Assembly: GCA_947258615.1 (NCBI GenBank)
Contig: CAMYIX010000069.1
Span: 1 to 53,887 of the forward strand
From: an uncultured Ectothiorhodospiraceae bacterium
Lineage (GTDB): Bacteria; Pseudomonadota; Gammaproteobacteria; UBA9214
DNA: 53,887 nt
Direction of reading: 5' to 3'
The translations under genes were made by a program, and so were the position numbers. Below are positions 37,466 through 47,411 of the stretch, piece by piece (position 1 is the first letter of the stretch; every line of letters starts with the position of its first letter). The notes beneath the pieces are model-generated. The model saw only the letters and a list, made by a program, of their open reading frames with translations, did no database searches and was not told the DNA's origin.

Positions 37466-38857
37466 CTATAGCTGGCGCAGGCAGTCCAGGGCCGCGCTCT
37501 TGTAGCACTGGGCCAGAGTCGGGTAGTTGAAGACGCTGTTCGCCAGCACATCCACGCTGGCGTGGCAGTTCATGGCCATCTGTCCGACGTGAACCAGTTC
37601 GCTGGCCGACTCGCCGATGATGTGCACACCGAGGATCGTCCGGCTGCCGCGTTCCACCAGGAGTTTCATGAAACCACGCTCGGCACCGATGATCTGGCCG
37701 CGGGCGGTCTCCGCGAAGTGCGCACGACCCGTGACGTAGATGGCCCCGCGCTCCTGCAGCTCGCGTTCCGTCTCGCCCACATAGGACAGCTCGGGGATGG
37801 TGTAGATGGCCATCGGCAGCAGCCCCGCGGTGTGGGCGTTTTCATGGGCAAAGGCATGGTTGACGGCGACCCGCCCCTGTTCCATGGCCGTGGAGGCCAG
37901 CGACGGCCGGCCGGCGAGGTCGCCGATAATGTAGATGTGGTGGCGGGCGGTCTGGAAGTTCTCATTGATGCGCACCCAGCCGTGGTCATCGGCCACCAGT
38001 CCGGCCGCATCCAGGTCCAGGCCGGCGTAGTTGGGTTCGCGCCCCAGGGCATAGAGCAGTACATCCGACTCCAGGACTTCGCCATTGTCCAGGCTGGCCA
38101 GTACCCGGTCCCCCTCGCGGCGGATGCCCTGCACCCGGGTCTGCATGTGCAGCTGTATCCCCATGTCCAGCAGCTGTTCCTCCAGCTCGTGCTGGATGTC
38201 CGCGTCCAGGTAGGCCAGCACGTGTGCATGCGAGTCCACCACTTCCACCTGCACGCCCAGCGGTGCGAACAGGGTGGCGAATTCACAGGCGATCACGCCG
38301 CCGCCGACCACCAGCAGTTGTTGCGGCAGCCGCTTCAGCTTGAGGATGGCGGTGGAATCCAGTACCCGTTCCCGGTCGAACGGTACATCGGCCGGACGGC
38401 GTGGTCGTGAACCGGTGGCGAGGATGATGACCCCGGCACGCAACCGGCTTGCGTCACCGTCGGGATGGCGCAGGGTCAGGGTATGGGAGTCGTGGAACGC
38501 GGCCTCGCCCGGTATCAGGGTCACGCCCGCAGCCATCAACTGGCTGAGCAGCAGGCTTTCCTGGCTTTCGATGACGCGTTTCTCGCAGGCGAGTGCCTCG
38601 CTCAGAAAACCGCTCGGCAAGCGACCGCGCGCCTGCACGGCCTCGCGCATGCCGCGTCCCGCAAACCGCGAGGCCAGGTAGGCGGCCTCGCGCAGCGCCT
38701 TGCTCGGGATGGTGCCGGTCTGCAGGCTGACGCCACCGAGGTAAGGCTTGCGTTCAACCAGGCCGACACGTTTGCCCAGGGCGGCGGCCTGGAGGGCGGC
38801 ACTCTGGCCGCCGGGTCCGGAGCCGATGATCAGCAGGTCATAGTCGTAGGGTTCCAT
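37466..38857 (-). CDS. sthA: Si-specific NAD(P)+ transhydrogenase (soluble)
   Basis: SthA is a soluble FAD enzyme that exchanges reducing equivalents between NADPH and NAD+. The 463 residues have the FAD loop IIGSGPGGQSAALQAA, the NAD(P) loop VVGGGVIACEFATLF, and the second FAD motif IYIIGDLAGRPSLAS. Where dihydrolipoamide dehydrogenases have CxxxxC, this has VSLQTGTIPSKALRE: both redox cysteines are replaced, as expected for a transhydrogenase rather than a disulfide reductase. E. coli SthA keeps the first Cys, so this variant is slightly different. Confidence 0.88.
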   Translation of the reverse strand: MEPYDYDLLIIGSGPGGQSAALQAAALGKRVGLVERKPYLGGVSLQTGTIPSKALREAAYLASRFAGRGMREAVQARGRLPSGFLSEALACEKRVIESQESLLLSQLMAAGVTLIPGEAAFHDSHTLTLRHPDGDASRLRAGVIILATGSRPRRPADVPFDRERVLDSTAILKLKRLPQQLLVVGGGVIACEFATLFAPLGVQVEVVDSHAHVLAYLDADIQHELEEQLLDMGIQLHMQTRVQGIRREGDRVLASLDNGEVLESDVLLYALGREPNYAGLDLDAAGLVADDHGWVRINENFQTARHHIYIIGDLAGRPSLASTAMEQGRVAVNHAFAHENAHTAGLLPMAIYTIPELSYVGETERELQERGAIYVTGRAHFAETARGQIIGAERGFMKLLVERGSRTILGVHIIGESASELVHVGQMAMNCHASVDVLANSVFNYPTLAQCYKSAALDCLRQL

Positions 38858-38921
38858 ACAGGGTCCATTGTTGGTGGCGGCCTGAACCAGGCCACGGTGT
38901 CATGCGCACAGCAGTTTATTT

Positions 38922-40043
38922 TTACCATTGCGCCGTTTGATTTTCGAATGCCGGTACGCTGTGGTCTGCAAACGGGGCCGCCAGGGGCTCGCCGATGAAC
39001 AGGCCCTGCCCGGGCCATTCCACGCTCTTCCAGTAGGCCTCGATCAGTGTCTCCCCGTCCAGGTAGCGGTCGATGGCGATGTCGGGGCGCGGGAATTTCT
39101 GCACGAAGGCGCAGGGCTCGACCACGCTGCCATAGCTCCCGGTGGCACCGGCCTCCAGCCAGCGCAGGCTGCTCATCTGGCGGCTGCCGTCGAGCTTGCC
39201 GCCGGCGGAGGTCAGGTGGTCGGCCAGGGCACCGGGCCGGTAGCGGTTGGTGTCGATGTCCGCCACCCGGGCGCGGCCGGTGAAGTAGAACAGCACGTCG
39301 GTGCGGTGGCGTAGCACATCGGCCTCGATAATCTCGAAGCGAAAACGGTCGGACTGCAGCAGGGCGATACCGGGAAAGAAACGGGCACGCACGTTGCGGG
39401 CCCGGTCCCGTGTGCTGAGGAGATAGCCGCTGCCGCGCGGCCTGGATCCGTCCGCAGAGACTCCCCGGTCGATGAGTGATTGCACGGCGGCGAAGTCCGT
39501 TCCGGCCAGCAGTATTGCCGGGCGCCAGCCGTGATCGTCGTGGGGACGCCGGGTGGCGCTGTCGAAATAGGGACTGGCGCGCGTGGCCTTGCAGCCCTGG
39601 GCACAGAAGTCCGCGTCGAAGCCGGCCGCGAAGGCCGTGGTGATGGACATGCAGCCGACGCGGTAGGGCAGGGTCCACGCCAGGGCATAGGCCTGGACCG
39701 TGGACGGGACCTGGCGATTCACGGCCGCCATGACCTGCCTGAACTCGCCCTGCGGCATCAGCGCCCGCCCCGGGGTGAAACGGACGTGGATCATGTTTTC
39801 TGCCGGGATCCGGCGCGCGCTACGGTAATAGTCCGCTACCCGCACACTCACCGGGTCGGCATCGTTGACCACGATGGCCAGCTGTTCCGGGCCCAGCGGC
39901 TCAGCCGTGGAACCGGGCTGGTCTGCGGATCCCGGCGTGGCGTTGCAGGCGGACAACTGTGCCAGGGACAACAGGCAGGCCAGCCAGCGTATTCGCACAG
40001 GTAAGGTATGCCAGGTCCGGGCGGGGCGGTCTGTGCCGGTCAT
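38922..40043 (-). CDS. TIGR03790-type lipoprotein of unknown function
   Basis: A 373-residue predicted lipoprotein (lipobox LSAC, Cys33). The recognisable pattern is LAIVVNDADPVSVRVADYY, RIPAENMIHVRF, and YALAWTLPYRVGCMSITTAFA, then HDDHGWRPAILLAGTDF. This matches my memory of the TIGR03790 group, whose function is not known. The start was set at MTGTDRPART (40043), because the longer upstream frame overlaps nadA with Arg/Ser-rich shadow sequence. It lies 58 bp downstream of nadA. Confidence 0.75.
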   Translation of the reverse strand: MTGTDRPARTWHTLPVRIRWLACLLSLAQLSACNATPGSADQPGSTAEPLGPEQLAIVVNDADPVSVRVADYYRSARRIPAENMIHVRFTPGRALMPQGEFRQVMAAVNRQVPSTVQAYALAWTLPYRVGCMSITTAFAAGFDADFCAQGCKATRASPYFDSATRRPHDDHGWRPAILLAGTDFAAVQSLIDRGVSADGSRPRGSGYLLSTRDRARNVRARFFPGIALLQSDRFRFEIIEADVLRHRTDVLFYFTGRARVADIDTNRYRPGALADHLTSAGGKLDGSRQMSSLRWLEAGATGSYGSVVEPCAFVQKFPRPDIAIDRYLDGETLIEAYWKSVEWPGQGLFIGEPLAAPFADHSVPAFENQTAQW

Positions 40044-40101
40044 CAGTCGGTGTCGATGGGCCTGCAGCGGGTGTCCGGTCCGGACCGTCGGGGGGCGGGT
40101 G

Positions 40102-41160
40102 CTAGCCCCGCGTGGCAACAAAGTCCACCATGCGCTGGGTGGCCTTGAGGGCCTTCTTGCGGATGTCTTCCGGGACGTGGATTTCGTTGCTGCCGTTCTT
40201 GAGCACCTCGGCAAGGTTGCGCAGGTGGTTCATGGCCATCCACGGACAGTGCGCGCAGCTTTCGCAGGTGGCGCCTTCACCGGCGGAGGGTGCCTCCATG
40301 AAGATCTTGTCGGGGGCCGCCTGTTTCATCTTGTAGAAGATGCCGTTGTCGGTGGCGACGATGAAACGCCGGTTGGGCAGGCGCTGGGCGGCCTTGATCA
40401 GCTGGGTGGTGGAGCCCACCACGTCCGCCATTTCGATGACCGCCTCCGGTGATTCCGGATGCACCAGGATCGCGGCATCCGGGTAATGCTGTGCCAGTCC
40501 CTGCAGGGCCTCGGCCTTGAAGCGTTCATGCACAATGCAACTGGCCTGCCATAGCAGCATGTCGGCACCGGTCACCCGCTGGACATAGTTGCCGAGGTAG
40601 CGGTCCGGCGCCCAGAGGATCTTCTCGCCCTTGTCCTTGAGGTGATTGACCACGTCGACGGCGATGCTCGAGGTGACGACCCAGTCTGCGCGGGCCTTCA
40701 CCGCGGCACAGGTGTTGGCATAGACCACGACCGTGCGCTCCGGGTGGGCATCACAGAAGGGGATGAATTTCTCCGGAGGGCAGCCCAGGTCCAGCGAGCA
40801 TTCGGCCTCCAGCGTGGGCATCAGCACCCGCTTCTCCGGGTTGAGGATCTTGGCGGTCTCGCCCATGAAACGGACCCCGGCCACCACCAGGGTGCTGGCC
40901 GGGTGGCGGTTGCCGAAGCGTGCCATTTCGAGCGAGTCGGCGACAGTGCCGCCGGTCTCGTCGGCGATCATCTGCAGGTCCTCGTCGGTGTAGTAGTGCG
41001 CGACCAGGACCGCGTCCTTTTCCCTGAGCAGCTGCCTGATTTCCTCGATCAGGGCCGCGCGCTCGCCGGGTCCATATTCCGGCTGGGCAATACTCCCCGG
41101 CAAGGGGTAGGACGGATGCAGCGGGATCGGTGCGAGAGGCTCTGCGTCTGTCTGTTTCAT
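40102..41160 (-). CDS. nadA: Quinolinate synthase
   Basis: NadA condenses iminoaspartate with dihydroxyacetone phosphate to quinolinate in NAD synthesis and holds a [4Fe-4S] cluster. The 352-residue protein has [25 protein letters not shown], and cysteines in [20 protein letters not shown] and [13 protein letters not shown]. All three cluster regions are present. No partner gene nadB or nadC is seen nearby. Confidence 0.96.
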   Translation of the reverse strand: MKQTDAEPLAPIPLHPSYPLPGSIAQPEYGPGERAALIEEIRQLLREKDAVLVAHYYTDEDLQMIADETGGTVADSLEMARFGNRHPASTLVVAGVRFMGETAKILNPEKRVLMPTLEAECSLDLGCPPEKFIPFCDAHPERTVVVYANTCAAVKARADWVVTSSIAVDVVNHLKDKGEKILWAPDRYLGNYVQRVTGADMLLWQASCIVHERFKAEALQGLAQHYPDAAILVHPESPEAVIEMADVVGSTTQLIKAAQRLPNRRFIVATDNGIFYKMKQAAPDKIFMEAPSAGEGATCESCAHCPWMAMNHLRNLAEVLKNGSNEIHVPEDIRKKALKATQRMVDFVATRG

Positions 41161-41300
41161 TACAGTGGTTACCCGGGATTACGGCGTTCGTGGCCAGTAA
41201 TTATACAACTTCCTGTTTTATCTAAATATAGCCTGCGGGACGCGGGAGTTACGCCGGACCTGCGGGTAGTGTCCGGGGCAGGGCGGGGTGTGGGCGGGGC

Positions 41301-41672
41301 TCAGTCCGCGATCAGGCCCAGGTAGCGTTCGGCCTCTGCATCCCCCTGGTCGGCGGCCATCCGAAACCACTTCGCGGCCTCCTGGAGGTCATGGTCTACG
41401 CCCTGTCCGTGGTAGTACATCATGCCCAGGTTGGTCTGGGCATCCAGGAAGCCCTGCTCGCCGGCCCTGCGGTACCAGTCGGCGGCAAGGGCCAGGTCCT
41501 GGTCGACGCCCGCGCCTTCATCAAACAGGACGCCGATGTTGTACTGGGCCTCGGCATCACCCAGTTCCGCCAAGGGCAGCCACTCGTTATAGGCGGTCTG
41601 GTAGTCGCCTTTCAGATAGGACTGGTAACCACCACCGAGGATGGTCCAGGTGGGCATGCCGGACATCAACAC
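41301..41672 (-). CDS. Sel1-like repeat protein without a visible signal peptide
   Basis: A 123-residue protein with about three Sel1 repeats (AEAQYNIGVLFDEGAGVDQD, DAQTNLGMMYYHGQGVDHD, and a final AEAERYLG). Family members are usually secreted scaffold proteins. This one starts directly with a helix (MPTWTILGGGYQSYLKGDYQTAYNEW in part) and shows no clear export signal. The start may be misassigned among three close ATGs, or the N-terminus may have been lost. It stands between nadA and a thioredoxin-fold gene. Confidence 0.75.
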   Translation of the reverse strand: MLMSGMPTWTILGGGYQSYLKGDYQTAYNEWLPLAELGDAEAQYNIGVLFDEGAGVDQDLALAADWYRRAGEQGFLDAQTNLGMMYYHGQGVDHDLQEAAKWFRMAADQGDAEAERYLGLIAD

Positions 41673-41891
41673 CGCTCCGGGGTTTCACAATGGATGTGCA
41701 TTAGGGGATTCTAATGACTTTGCCACTGTCCTGTATAGCCATAGTTGGGTAGTCTTTCTACAATAGTCAGAGGGACAGAATCCGGTTTGTCGGTACGCTG
41801 CGATTTTCCGATGCATGGGCGAATTGATGCAAACCGCCGTACAGGCGACAGGATTCCGGGGACAACATCAATAATGATTGGGGGCGGGTCG

Positions 41892-42938
41892 ATGTCGCTG
41901 CGCCGATTCTCGTTAACAGGGGTCTTGTGTTTTTCACTGTGCGCGCTGTTGTCGGCGCGCGCATTCGCCGCCGCCGGGGACGATTTCCTGAACTTCGATG
42001 ACCAGCCGTTACAGGAACCACTGACCTTCCCTGAATGGTTCAAGCTCAGCTTTCTCGACTTCCAGGAGGACCTGAAAGAGGCGCTGGAGTCGGGCAAGGA
42101 TGGCCTGCTGGTCTATTACGGCCAGAAATATTGCCCCTACTGCAAGCAATTCCTGGAGATGGACCTCGCCAGAGAGGACATCCATGCCTACACGCTGGAG
42201 CGTTTCGATGTCATCGGAATCGATATTCACGGTGATCGAACCGTCGTCGACCTGGCAGGCAATGAACTGAGCGAGCGCGAGCTCGCCATACGGGAAGAGA
42301 CCAACTTCACCCCGGCGGTGGTGTTCTATAACGGCGAGGGTAAAGAGGTCCTGCGCCTGCGCGGTTATTATCCGCCATACCGGTTCCGAGCGGCGCTGGA
42401 ATTTGCCGCGGATGGCCACTACAGGAACGAGACATTCAGGGAGTACCTGGCACGGGCGGACGTGCCGCTGGTATTCGAGCCGGGCGACCTGAACGAACAG
42501 CCCTTCTTTATGCCGGGTCCGATGATGCTGGACCGGAGCCGGATACCGGGCGAGCGGCCGCTGGTGGTGTTCTTCGAGCAGGGCAATTGCCATGCCTGTG
42601 ATGTCCTGCACAGTGGCCCGCTCGCTGACCCCGAGATTCGCCAGCGCATCGCCCGTCTCGAAAGTGTGCAGCTGTCCTATTGGGAAGATACGCCCGTGAT
42701 CACCCCTGCGGGGGAACGCACCAGCGCGAAGAGATGGGCCGAATCACTGGGTCTGTTCTATACCCCGACCCTGATTATCTTCGATGACCGGGGCCTCGAG
42801 ATTATTCGCATCGACTCGGTGGTGCAGTTCTACCGCCTGCGCAATATTCTCGATTTTGTGTTGACGGAAGGCTACCGGGACTTTCCCACGTTCCAGAGCT
42901 GGCGAGCCTCGCGCAGTCCGAGGATGTACCTGAAATAG
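41892..42938 (+). CDS. Periplasmic protein with two thioredoxin-fold domains
   Basis: A 348-residue exported protein (signal peptide ending at about ARAFA-A, residue 27). It has two thioredoxin-like domains: the first with CPYC at 81-84 and cis-Pro in NFTPAVVF, the second with CHAC at 233-236 and cis-Pro in FYTPTLIIF. Similar proteins in sulfur oxidisers are called SoxW-like or thioredoxin-family. Thiol-disulfide exchange in the periplasm is likely; the substrate is unknown. The start was set at 41892 to give a clean signal peptide; an ATG at 41874 is possible. Confidence 0.8.
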   Translation: MSLRRFSLTGVLCFSLCALLSARAFAAAGDDFLNFDDQPLQEPLTFPEWFKLSFLDFQEDLKEALESGKDGLLVYYGQKYCPYCKQFLEMDLAREDIHAYTLERFDVIGIDIHGDRTVVDLAGNELSERELAIREETNFTPAVVFYNGEGKEVLRLRGYYPPYRFRAALEFAADGHYRNETFREYLARADVPLVFEPGDLNEQPFFMPGPMMLDRSRIPGERPLVVFFEQGNCHACDVLHSGPLADPEIRQRIARLESVQLSYWEDTPVITPAGERTSAKRWAESLGLFYTPTLIIFDDRGLEIIRIDSVVQFYRLRNILDFVLTEGYRDFPTFQSWRASRSPRMYLK

Positions 42939-42941
42939 TTC

Positions 42942-42958
42942 GCGCCCGGGGGCGGCGC
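42942..42958. terminator. Possible two-way terminator hairpin
   Basis: A short GC hairpin (GCGCC 42942-42946, GGCGC 42954-42958, 7-nt loop) fills the 22-bp gap between the converging thioredoxin-fold gene and fabB. There is no T-run. Weak call. Confidence 0.3.
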
Positions 42959-42960
42959 TA

Positions 42961-44181
42961 TCAGTCGTCCTGCCAGCGCCTGAAAACCAGGGTGGCATTG
43001 GTGCCACCGAATCCGAAGCTGTTGGACATGATGGTGTTCAGTGTGGCACCGGTCGTGAGTTCGCGCACGATGGGGAAATCGGCACCGGCCGGGTCCGGTT
43101 CGGTGATGTTGGCCGAGGCGCTGATGAAATCCTCGTTCATCATCAGCAGCGAGAAGATGGCCTCGTGGACACCGGCGGCGCCCAGGGAGTGGCCCGACAG
43201 GGACTTGGTGGAGCTGATCAGGGGTATGTCCTCTCCAAACACCGTACGTACGGCTTCCAGTTCGCGCATGTCACCGACCGGCGTGCTGGTGCCGTGGGCA
43301 TTGATGTAGTCGATCGGCGCATCCACAGTCGCCATGGCCTGCTGCATGCAGCGCACGGCACCTTCGCCGGAAGGCTGCACCATGTCATAACCATCGGAGG
43401 TCGCACCGTAGCCGACCAGTTCGGCGTAGATCCTTGCGCCGCGCTTGCGGGCGTGCTCGAGCTCTTCAAGCACCACCATGCCTCCGCCGCCGGCGATGAC
43501 AAAGCCGTCGCGGGTCGCATCGTAGGGCCGTGATGCCGTTGTCGGGGCGTCGTTGTACTTGGAGGACAGGGCGCCCATGGCGTCGAACATCAGCGTGAGT
43601 GTCCAGTGCAGTTCCTCGCCGCCACCGGCGAACACGATGTCCTGTTTGCCGAACTGGATCAGTTCATAGCCGTTACCGATGCAGTGGGCGCTGGTCGAGC
43701 AGGCGGAGCTGATGGAATAGTTCACACCATGGATTTTGAAAGGGGTGGCCAGGCAGGCCGAGTTGGTGCTGGACATGGTACGGGGCACCATGTAGGGGCC
43801 GACGCGGCGAATGCCCTTCTTTCTGAGCAGGTCTACCGCCAGCGCGACATTCTCTGTAGAGGCCCCGCCGGAACCGGCTATCAGGCCGGTGCGCGGGTTG
43901 GATATCATGTCTTCACCGAGGCCGGAATCCTCCACGGCCTCCTTCATGGCAATATAGTTATAGGCCGCGCTGTTGCCCATGAAGCGCCGCAGCTTGCGGT
44001 CGATGTTCGCTGCCAGGTCCACGTCAACGGTACCTGCAACATGGCTGCGAAACCCGAGTTCCTCGTATTCCGGTATGAACTCGATACCGGAACGTCCTTC
44101 CCTCAGTGAGTCGGTGACTTCCTGTTTGTTGGTGCCAATACTCGAGACGATGCCCAGTCCGGTAACTACAACACGACGCAT
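42961..44181 (-). CDS. fabB: 3-oxoacyl-ACP synthase I
   Basis: FabB elongates the unsaturated acyl chain made by FabA. The 406-residue protein begins [16 protein letters not shown]. It has the nucleophile Cys161 in [14 protein letters not shown], the histidines in [12 protein letters not shown] and [14 protein letters not shown], and ends with [13 protein letters not shown]. Placement after fabA and the FabB-like [11 protein letters not shown] segment favour FabB over FabF. The start was set at 44181, where the family begins. Confidence 0.95.
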   Translation of the reverse strand: MRRVVVTGLGIVSSIGTNKQEVTDSLREGRSGIEFIPEYEELGFRSHVAGTVDVDLAANIDRKLRRFMGNSAAYNYIAMKEAVEDSGLGEDMISNPRTGLIAGSGGASTENVALAVDLLRKKGIRRVGPYMVPRTMSSTNSACLATPFKIHGVNYSISSACSTSAHCIGNGYELIQFGKQDIVFAGGGEELHWTLTLMFDAMGALSSKYNDAPTTASRPYDATRDGFVIAGGGGMVVLEELEHARKRGARIYAELVGYGATSDGYDMVQPSGEGAVRCMQQAMATVDAPIDYINAHGTSTPVGDMRELEAVRTVFGEDIPLISSTKSLSGHSLGAAGVHEAIFSLLMMNEDFISASANITEPDPAGADFPIVRELTTGATLNTIMSNSFGFGGTNATLVFRRWQDD

Positions 44182-44191
44182 GACAAGTTTC

Positions 44192-44743
44192 CTAGAAATT
44201 ATCTGTGGATGTGAACAGGCCGACACGCAGGCCATTGGCCACGTATATTTCGCGGCCATCGACGGACACGACGCCATCCGCAATGCCCATGTTGAGCTTG
44301 CGCTGGATGACGCGCTTCATGTCAATCCGGTAGGTCACGAGTTTGTTCTTGGGTGTGACCTGGCCGGTGAACTTCACTTCACCCGCGCCCAGCGCACGTC
44401 CGCGGCCCGGGGCGCCGTTCCAGCCCAGGTAGAAACCCACGAGTTGCCACATGGCATCCAGTCCCAGGCAGCCCGGCATGACGGGGTCGCCTTCGAAATG
44501 GCACTGGAAGAACCACAGCTCCGGTTTGATGTCCAGTTCGGCGATGATCTCGCCCTTGTTGTGGGCGCCGCCCCGGTCGCTGATATGGGTGATCCTGTCG
44601 AACATCAGCATGGGAGGCAGCGGCAGCTGGGCATTGCCCGCGCCAAACATCTCGCCGCGTCCGCATTCCAGCAGTTCCTCGTGGTTATAACTGCCCTGCT
44701 GGGGGCGGGATGGTTGTACCGGTGTCTGGGTGGGTTGTGTCAT
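44192..44743 (-). CDS. fabA: 3-hydroxydecanoyl-ACP dehydratase/isomerase
   Basis: FabA dehydrates 3-hydroxydecanoyl-ACP and isomerises the double bond, starting anaerobic unsaturated fatty-acid synthesis. The 183 residues have the active-site His82 in [16 protein letters not shown] and Asp96 in [19 protein letters not shown] is typical. fabB follows 10 bp later, the classical fabAB operon. Confidence 0.96.
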   Translation of the reverse strand: MTQPTQTPVQPSRPQQGSYNHEELLECGRGEMFGAGNAQLPLPPMLMFDRITHISDRGGAHNKGEIIAELDIKPELWFFQCHFEGDPVMPGCLGLDAMWQLVGFYLGWNGAPGRGRALGAGEVKFTGQVTPKNKLVTYRIDMKRVIQRKLNMGIADGVVSVDGREIYVANGLRVGLFTSTDNF

Positions 44744-44950
44744 GCCTGCGGCGTATGCCCCGTATATGGGTGAAGGCAGCTATTCTAGTCTACTTTGCGA
44801 CCAGTCTGAATAGCTGACATTATCCCGGCCCGCTTGACGACAGGGGGCGCACCCTGTATTGCGACAGGCCCCGTGGCCACGCGATCTGCGGCCCCCCCTG
44901 GATGCCTGTCTGCAAGCATTGCCGCTAACCCCCTCTGGATAGAGTCCAGC

Positions 44951-45433
44951 TCAGTCGCGGAAATTGATATGCTGCAGGGGCAGGTCGATACTGGATTCGC
45001 GCAGCATGGCAATGACTGCCTGCAGGTCATCGCGCTTCTTGCCTGTGACCCGTACCTTCTCGCCCTGGATGCTGGCCTGCACCTTGAGCCTGGTTTCCTT
45101 GATCAGCTTGATGATCTTTCTGGCGCTATCCTGGTCGATGCCCTGGCGTACGGTTATCACCAGAGAGGCCTTGTTGCCGCTGGATTCGATCTCGGCTTCC
45201 GCCAGGGCGGCGATGTCGATACCGCGCTTGGCCATTTTCTTGTACAGGATATCGAGTATCTGCTTTATCTGGAAATCGTTCTCACTCTTCAGGGTGAGCG
45301 TGGAATCGCCCTGTTCAACGGTGGCACCGGTCCCCTTGAAATCGAATCGGTTGCCTATCTCGCGATTGGTCTGGTCGACCGCGTTGCTGACCTCGTGGGT
45401 GTCGACTTCTGAAACGATATCGAATGAGGGCAT
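44951..45433 (-). CDS. yajQ: YajQ-family nucleotide-binding protein
   Basis: A 160-residue protein with the family's start MPSFDIVSEVDTHEVSNAVD and end LQHINFRD. QTNREIGNRFDFKGT and QGEKVRVTGKKRDDLQAVI are diagnostic. YajQ proteins have been reported to bind c-di-GMP and other nucleotides; the role is unsettled. The start was placed at 45433, dropping 21 unlike residues. It lies next to a receiver plus degenerate GGDEF gene on the same strand. Confidence 0.93.
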   Translation of the reverse strand: MPSFDIVSEVDTHEVSNAVDQTNREIGNRFDFKGTGATVEQGDSTLTLKSENDFQIKQILDILYKKMAKRGIDIAALAEAEIESSGNKASLVITVRQGIDQDSARKIIKLIKETRLKVQASIQGEKVRVTGKKRDDLQAVIAMLRESSIDLPLQHINFRD

Positions 45434-45575
45434 GGAGACTCCCGGTGGCCCTGGTGCGGGGCGGTGTGGACAGGGGACGCCATTATAGTCGTCCACCCGT
45501 TGACGGAGAACCCCACTACTCCATGGCGGCAGGACTCCGGGATTGGTTCAGCTGAGGCTGGGGAGACAGGTACTG

Positions 45576-47168
45576 TTAACCTGCGCGACCAAACAATGCA
45601 GCCAGCATCCGGGTGAAGATGCCGCGGCGTTCGGCGGGTGCCGCTGGTTCCAGCGTTTCCTCGGGCGTTTGCCATTGCGAACGGTCGATTTCGGCGGGTG
45701 CCGGACCTGGGCCTGGTTCGTCATGGCTGTTCGCCCCATCCGTGTTTCCGGGTAGGCCGGACGGATCCAGGGGACAGAGATCCGCGATCATGCCATTATC
45801 CGCAGCCGCATGCTGCGGCGGCTCTTCGAACCAGTCTGCGGACGGCACGCTGGTCGGTGCATCCGTTGTGATGGCTATCGAGAGCGTGGGTATTTCACTG
45901 GCAGGAACCGAATCCGTGGTCGCATTTTCTTTAGTGATACCGGTGAGGTCATTATCCGGTACCGGTCCTGCAAAGGTATCCGGCAGCGGCTCGCGCGGGC
46001 TGGCGACAAGTGCCTCGACAGCGGTCGGGTTGCCGATATTCCCCGGCTCCTGAGGAGTGGTCGGGGTGAACAGTTCGATTTCCTCGACATCCCCGGTCTC
46101 GTCCAGGGCCAGGCTCATGTGGGCCGCGCCGGGCCCGGGTTCGTCAGCGACAGGAACGGCCGTCAGCGCCTCTTCCACGACCGGCTCCGTGACCCGGTCG
46201 AATACCCCCTCCTCACTTAGGGTCGGGCCGCTGCCCTCGCAGACGACCTGGTTGCCGCCCTGGGTGATCGCACGTGCCAGGCGCTGGTCGGCCAGTGAAA
46301 TCAACTCGTCGAGTCGTGTGTTCCTGCGGATGTCAGGCGCGGCAATGCCGACACTAATGCTCACGCGTACGATGCTGCTGTCGTGCTTGAAAATACGGGC
46401 ATTGATCTCCCGGCGGATGCGTTCGGCAAGATTGCGCACCGCGGTTCTGTTGACGCCGGGCGAGAGCAGTGCAAAGCGTGCCGTACCAATGCGTGCGGCC
46501 GTGTCCTCCTGACGGATTACCTTGCCAAGGATATTGGCGGTAGCCTGTATGACCGATTCGGTAAAGGCCTCGCCGTATTCCCTGAACAGATGGCCAAAGT
46601 CATCGATCTCGAGTCGGTACATGGCCAGGCTGCTGTTGTGGCGTATGGCGAAGGAAAGCTGTTGATAGCCACGTTCCATGAAGGAGATCTCGTTGGCCAG
46701 TTCGGTCAGCGCATCAACCGTTGTGTGCTCCTCCAGTGCGGTCACCTCCTGCTTCAGGATGCTGGTGGCGGCATGGGCATCGGCGTGCGACTGTGTACGC
46801 GCCAGTAACAGGACCGAGTCGAAGGGCTTGCCGATAAAATCCGTTGCACCGGCTTCGCGCGCCTTCTTCATGGTGCCTTCGCTGTCATTGGCGCCGGTGA
46901 TGACGATAACAGGCAATTCGCTGATATGGGGCAGGGGCGAGTTCCTGATGCGCCCCAGCAGTCCATAGCCGTCCAGGTTCGGCATGGTGAGATCGGACAC
47001 CACCAGCGAGAACGGGTCCTGAGTGGAAAGTATCTCCCAGGCATTCTCGCCATCGACGGCTTCGATAGTTTCAAAGTGGTCGCGCAGTATTTTGCGGGCG
47101 GTCACGCGAATGACCTTGGAATCATCGACGATCAGCAGGCGCTGTCTGGTTTCGGGGTTATTGCTCAT
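45576..47168 (-). CDS. Receiver domain plus degenerate GGDEF domain with long disordered tail
   Basis: A 530-residue cytoplasmic signalling protein. Residues about 9-128 form an intact receiver (VDDSK, phosphoacceptor Asp59 in VVSDLTMPNLDG, Lys114 in FIGKPF). Residues about 150-310 form a GGDEF-like domain in which the motif reads GTARF at 228-232 (RIGTARFALLSPG), so c-di-GMP synthesis is improbable. Residues about 315-510 are Pro/Glu/Asp/Thr-rich and probably unfolded. A short basic amphipathic end (RRGIFTRMLAALFGRAG) may touch membrane or a partner. It could pass a phosphorylation signal by binding. The start was chosen at MSNNPETRQR (47168). Confidence 0.85.
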   Translation of the reverse strand: MSNNPETRQRLLIVDDSKVIRVTARKILRDHFETIEAVDGENAWEILSTQDPFSLVVSDLTMPNLDGYGLLGRIRNSPLPHISELPVIVITGANDSEGTMKKAREAGATDFIGKPFDSVLLLARTQSHADAHAATSILKQEVTALEEHTTVDALTELANEISFMERGYQQLSFAIRHNSSLAMYRLEIDDFGHLFREYGEAFTESVIQATANILGKVIRQEDTAARIGTARFALLSPGVNRTAVRNLAERIRREINARIFKHDSSIVRVSISVGIAAPDIRRNTRLDELISLADQRLARAITQGGNQVVCEGSGPTLSEEGVFDRVTEPVVEEALTAVPVADEPGPGAAHMSLALDETGDVEEIELFTPTTPQEPGNIGNPTAVEALVASPREPLPDTFAGPVPDNDLTGITKENATTDSVPASEIPTLSIAITTDAPTSVPSADWFEEPPQHAAADNGMIADLCPLDPSGLPGNTDGANSHDEPGPGPAPAEIDRSQWQTPEETLEPAAPAERRGIFTRMLAALFGRAG

Positions 47169-47411
47169 CCTGGATCTCAAGCGGGTGATTACAGTGCACA
47201 CACTGATATCGACCTCCGCAGCCTGATCTTTAGGTCAGCATCCGGTCCCGGCAGGCCCCGTGGACATTCATGGGCTTGCGGGCGGGGTGCTATGATGGGG
47301 ATGCGACAGGGCCCGGTTTCCGACCAGTGCTGCGCGGCTGGCGCCGACGCTGGTGGCAGCAGTCAGTGCCGGGGTGGCCCGGGTCCGCGAGTGAATCGAC
47401 GGGGTGTCGGA

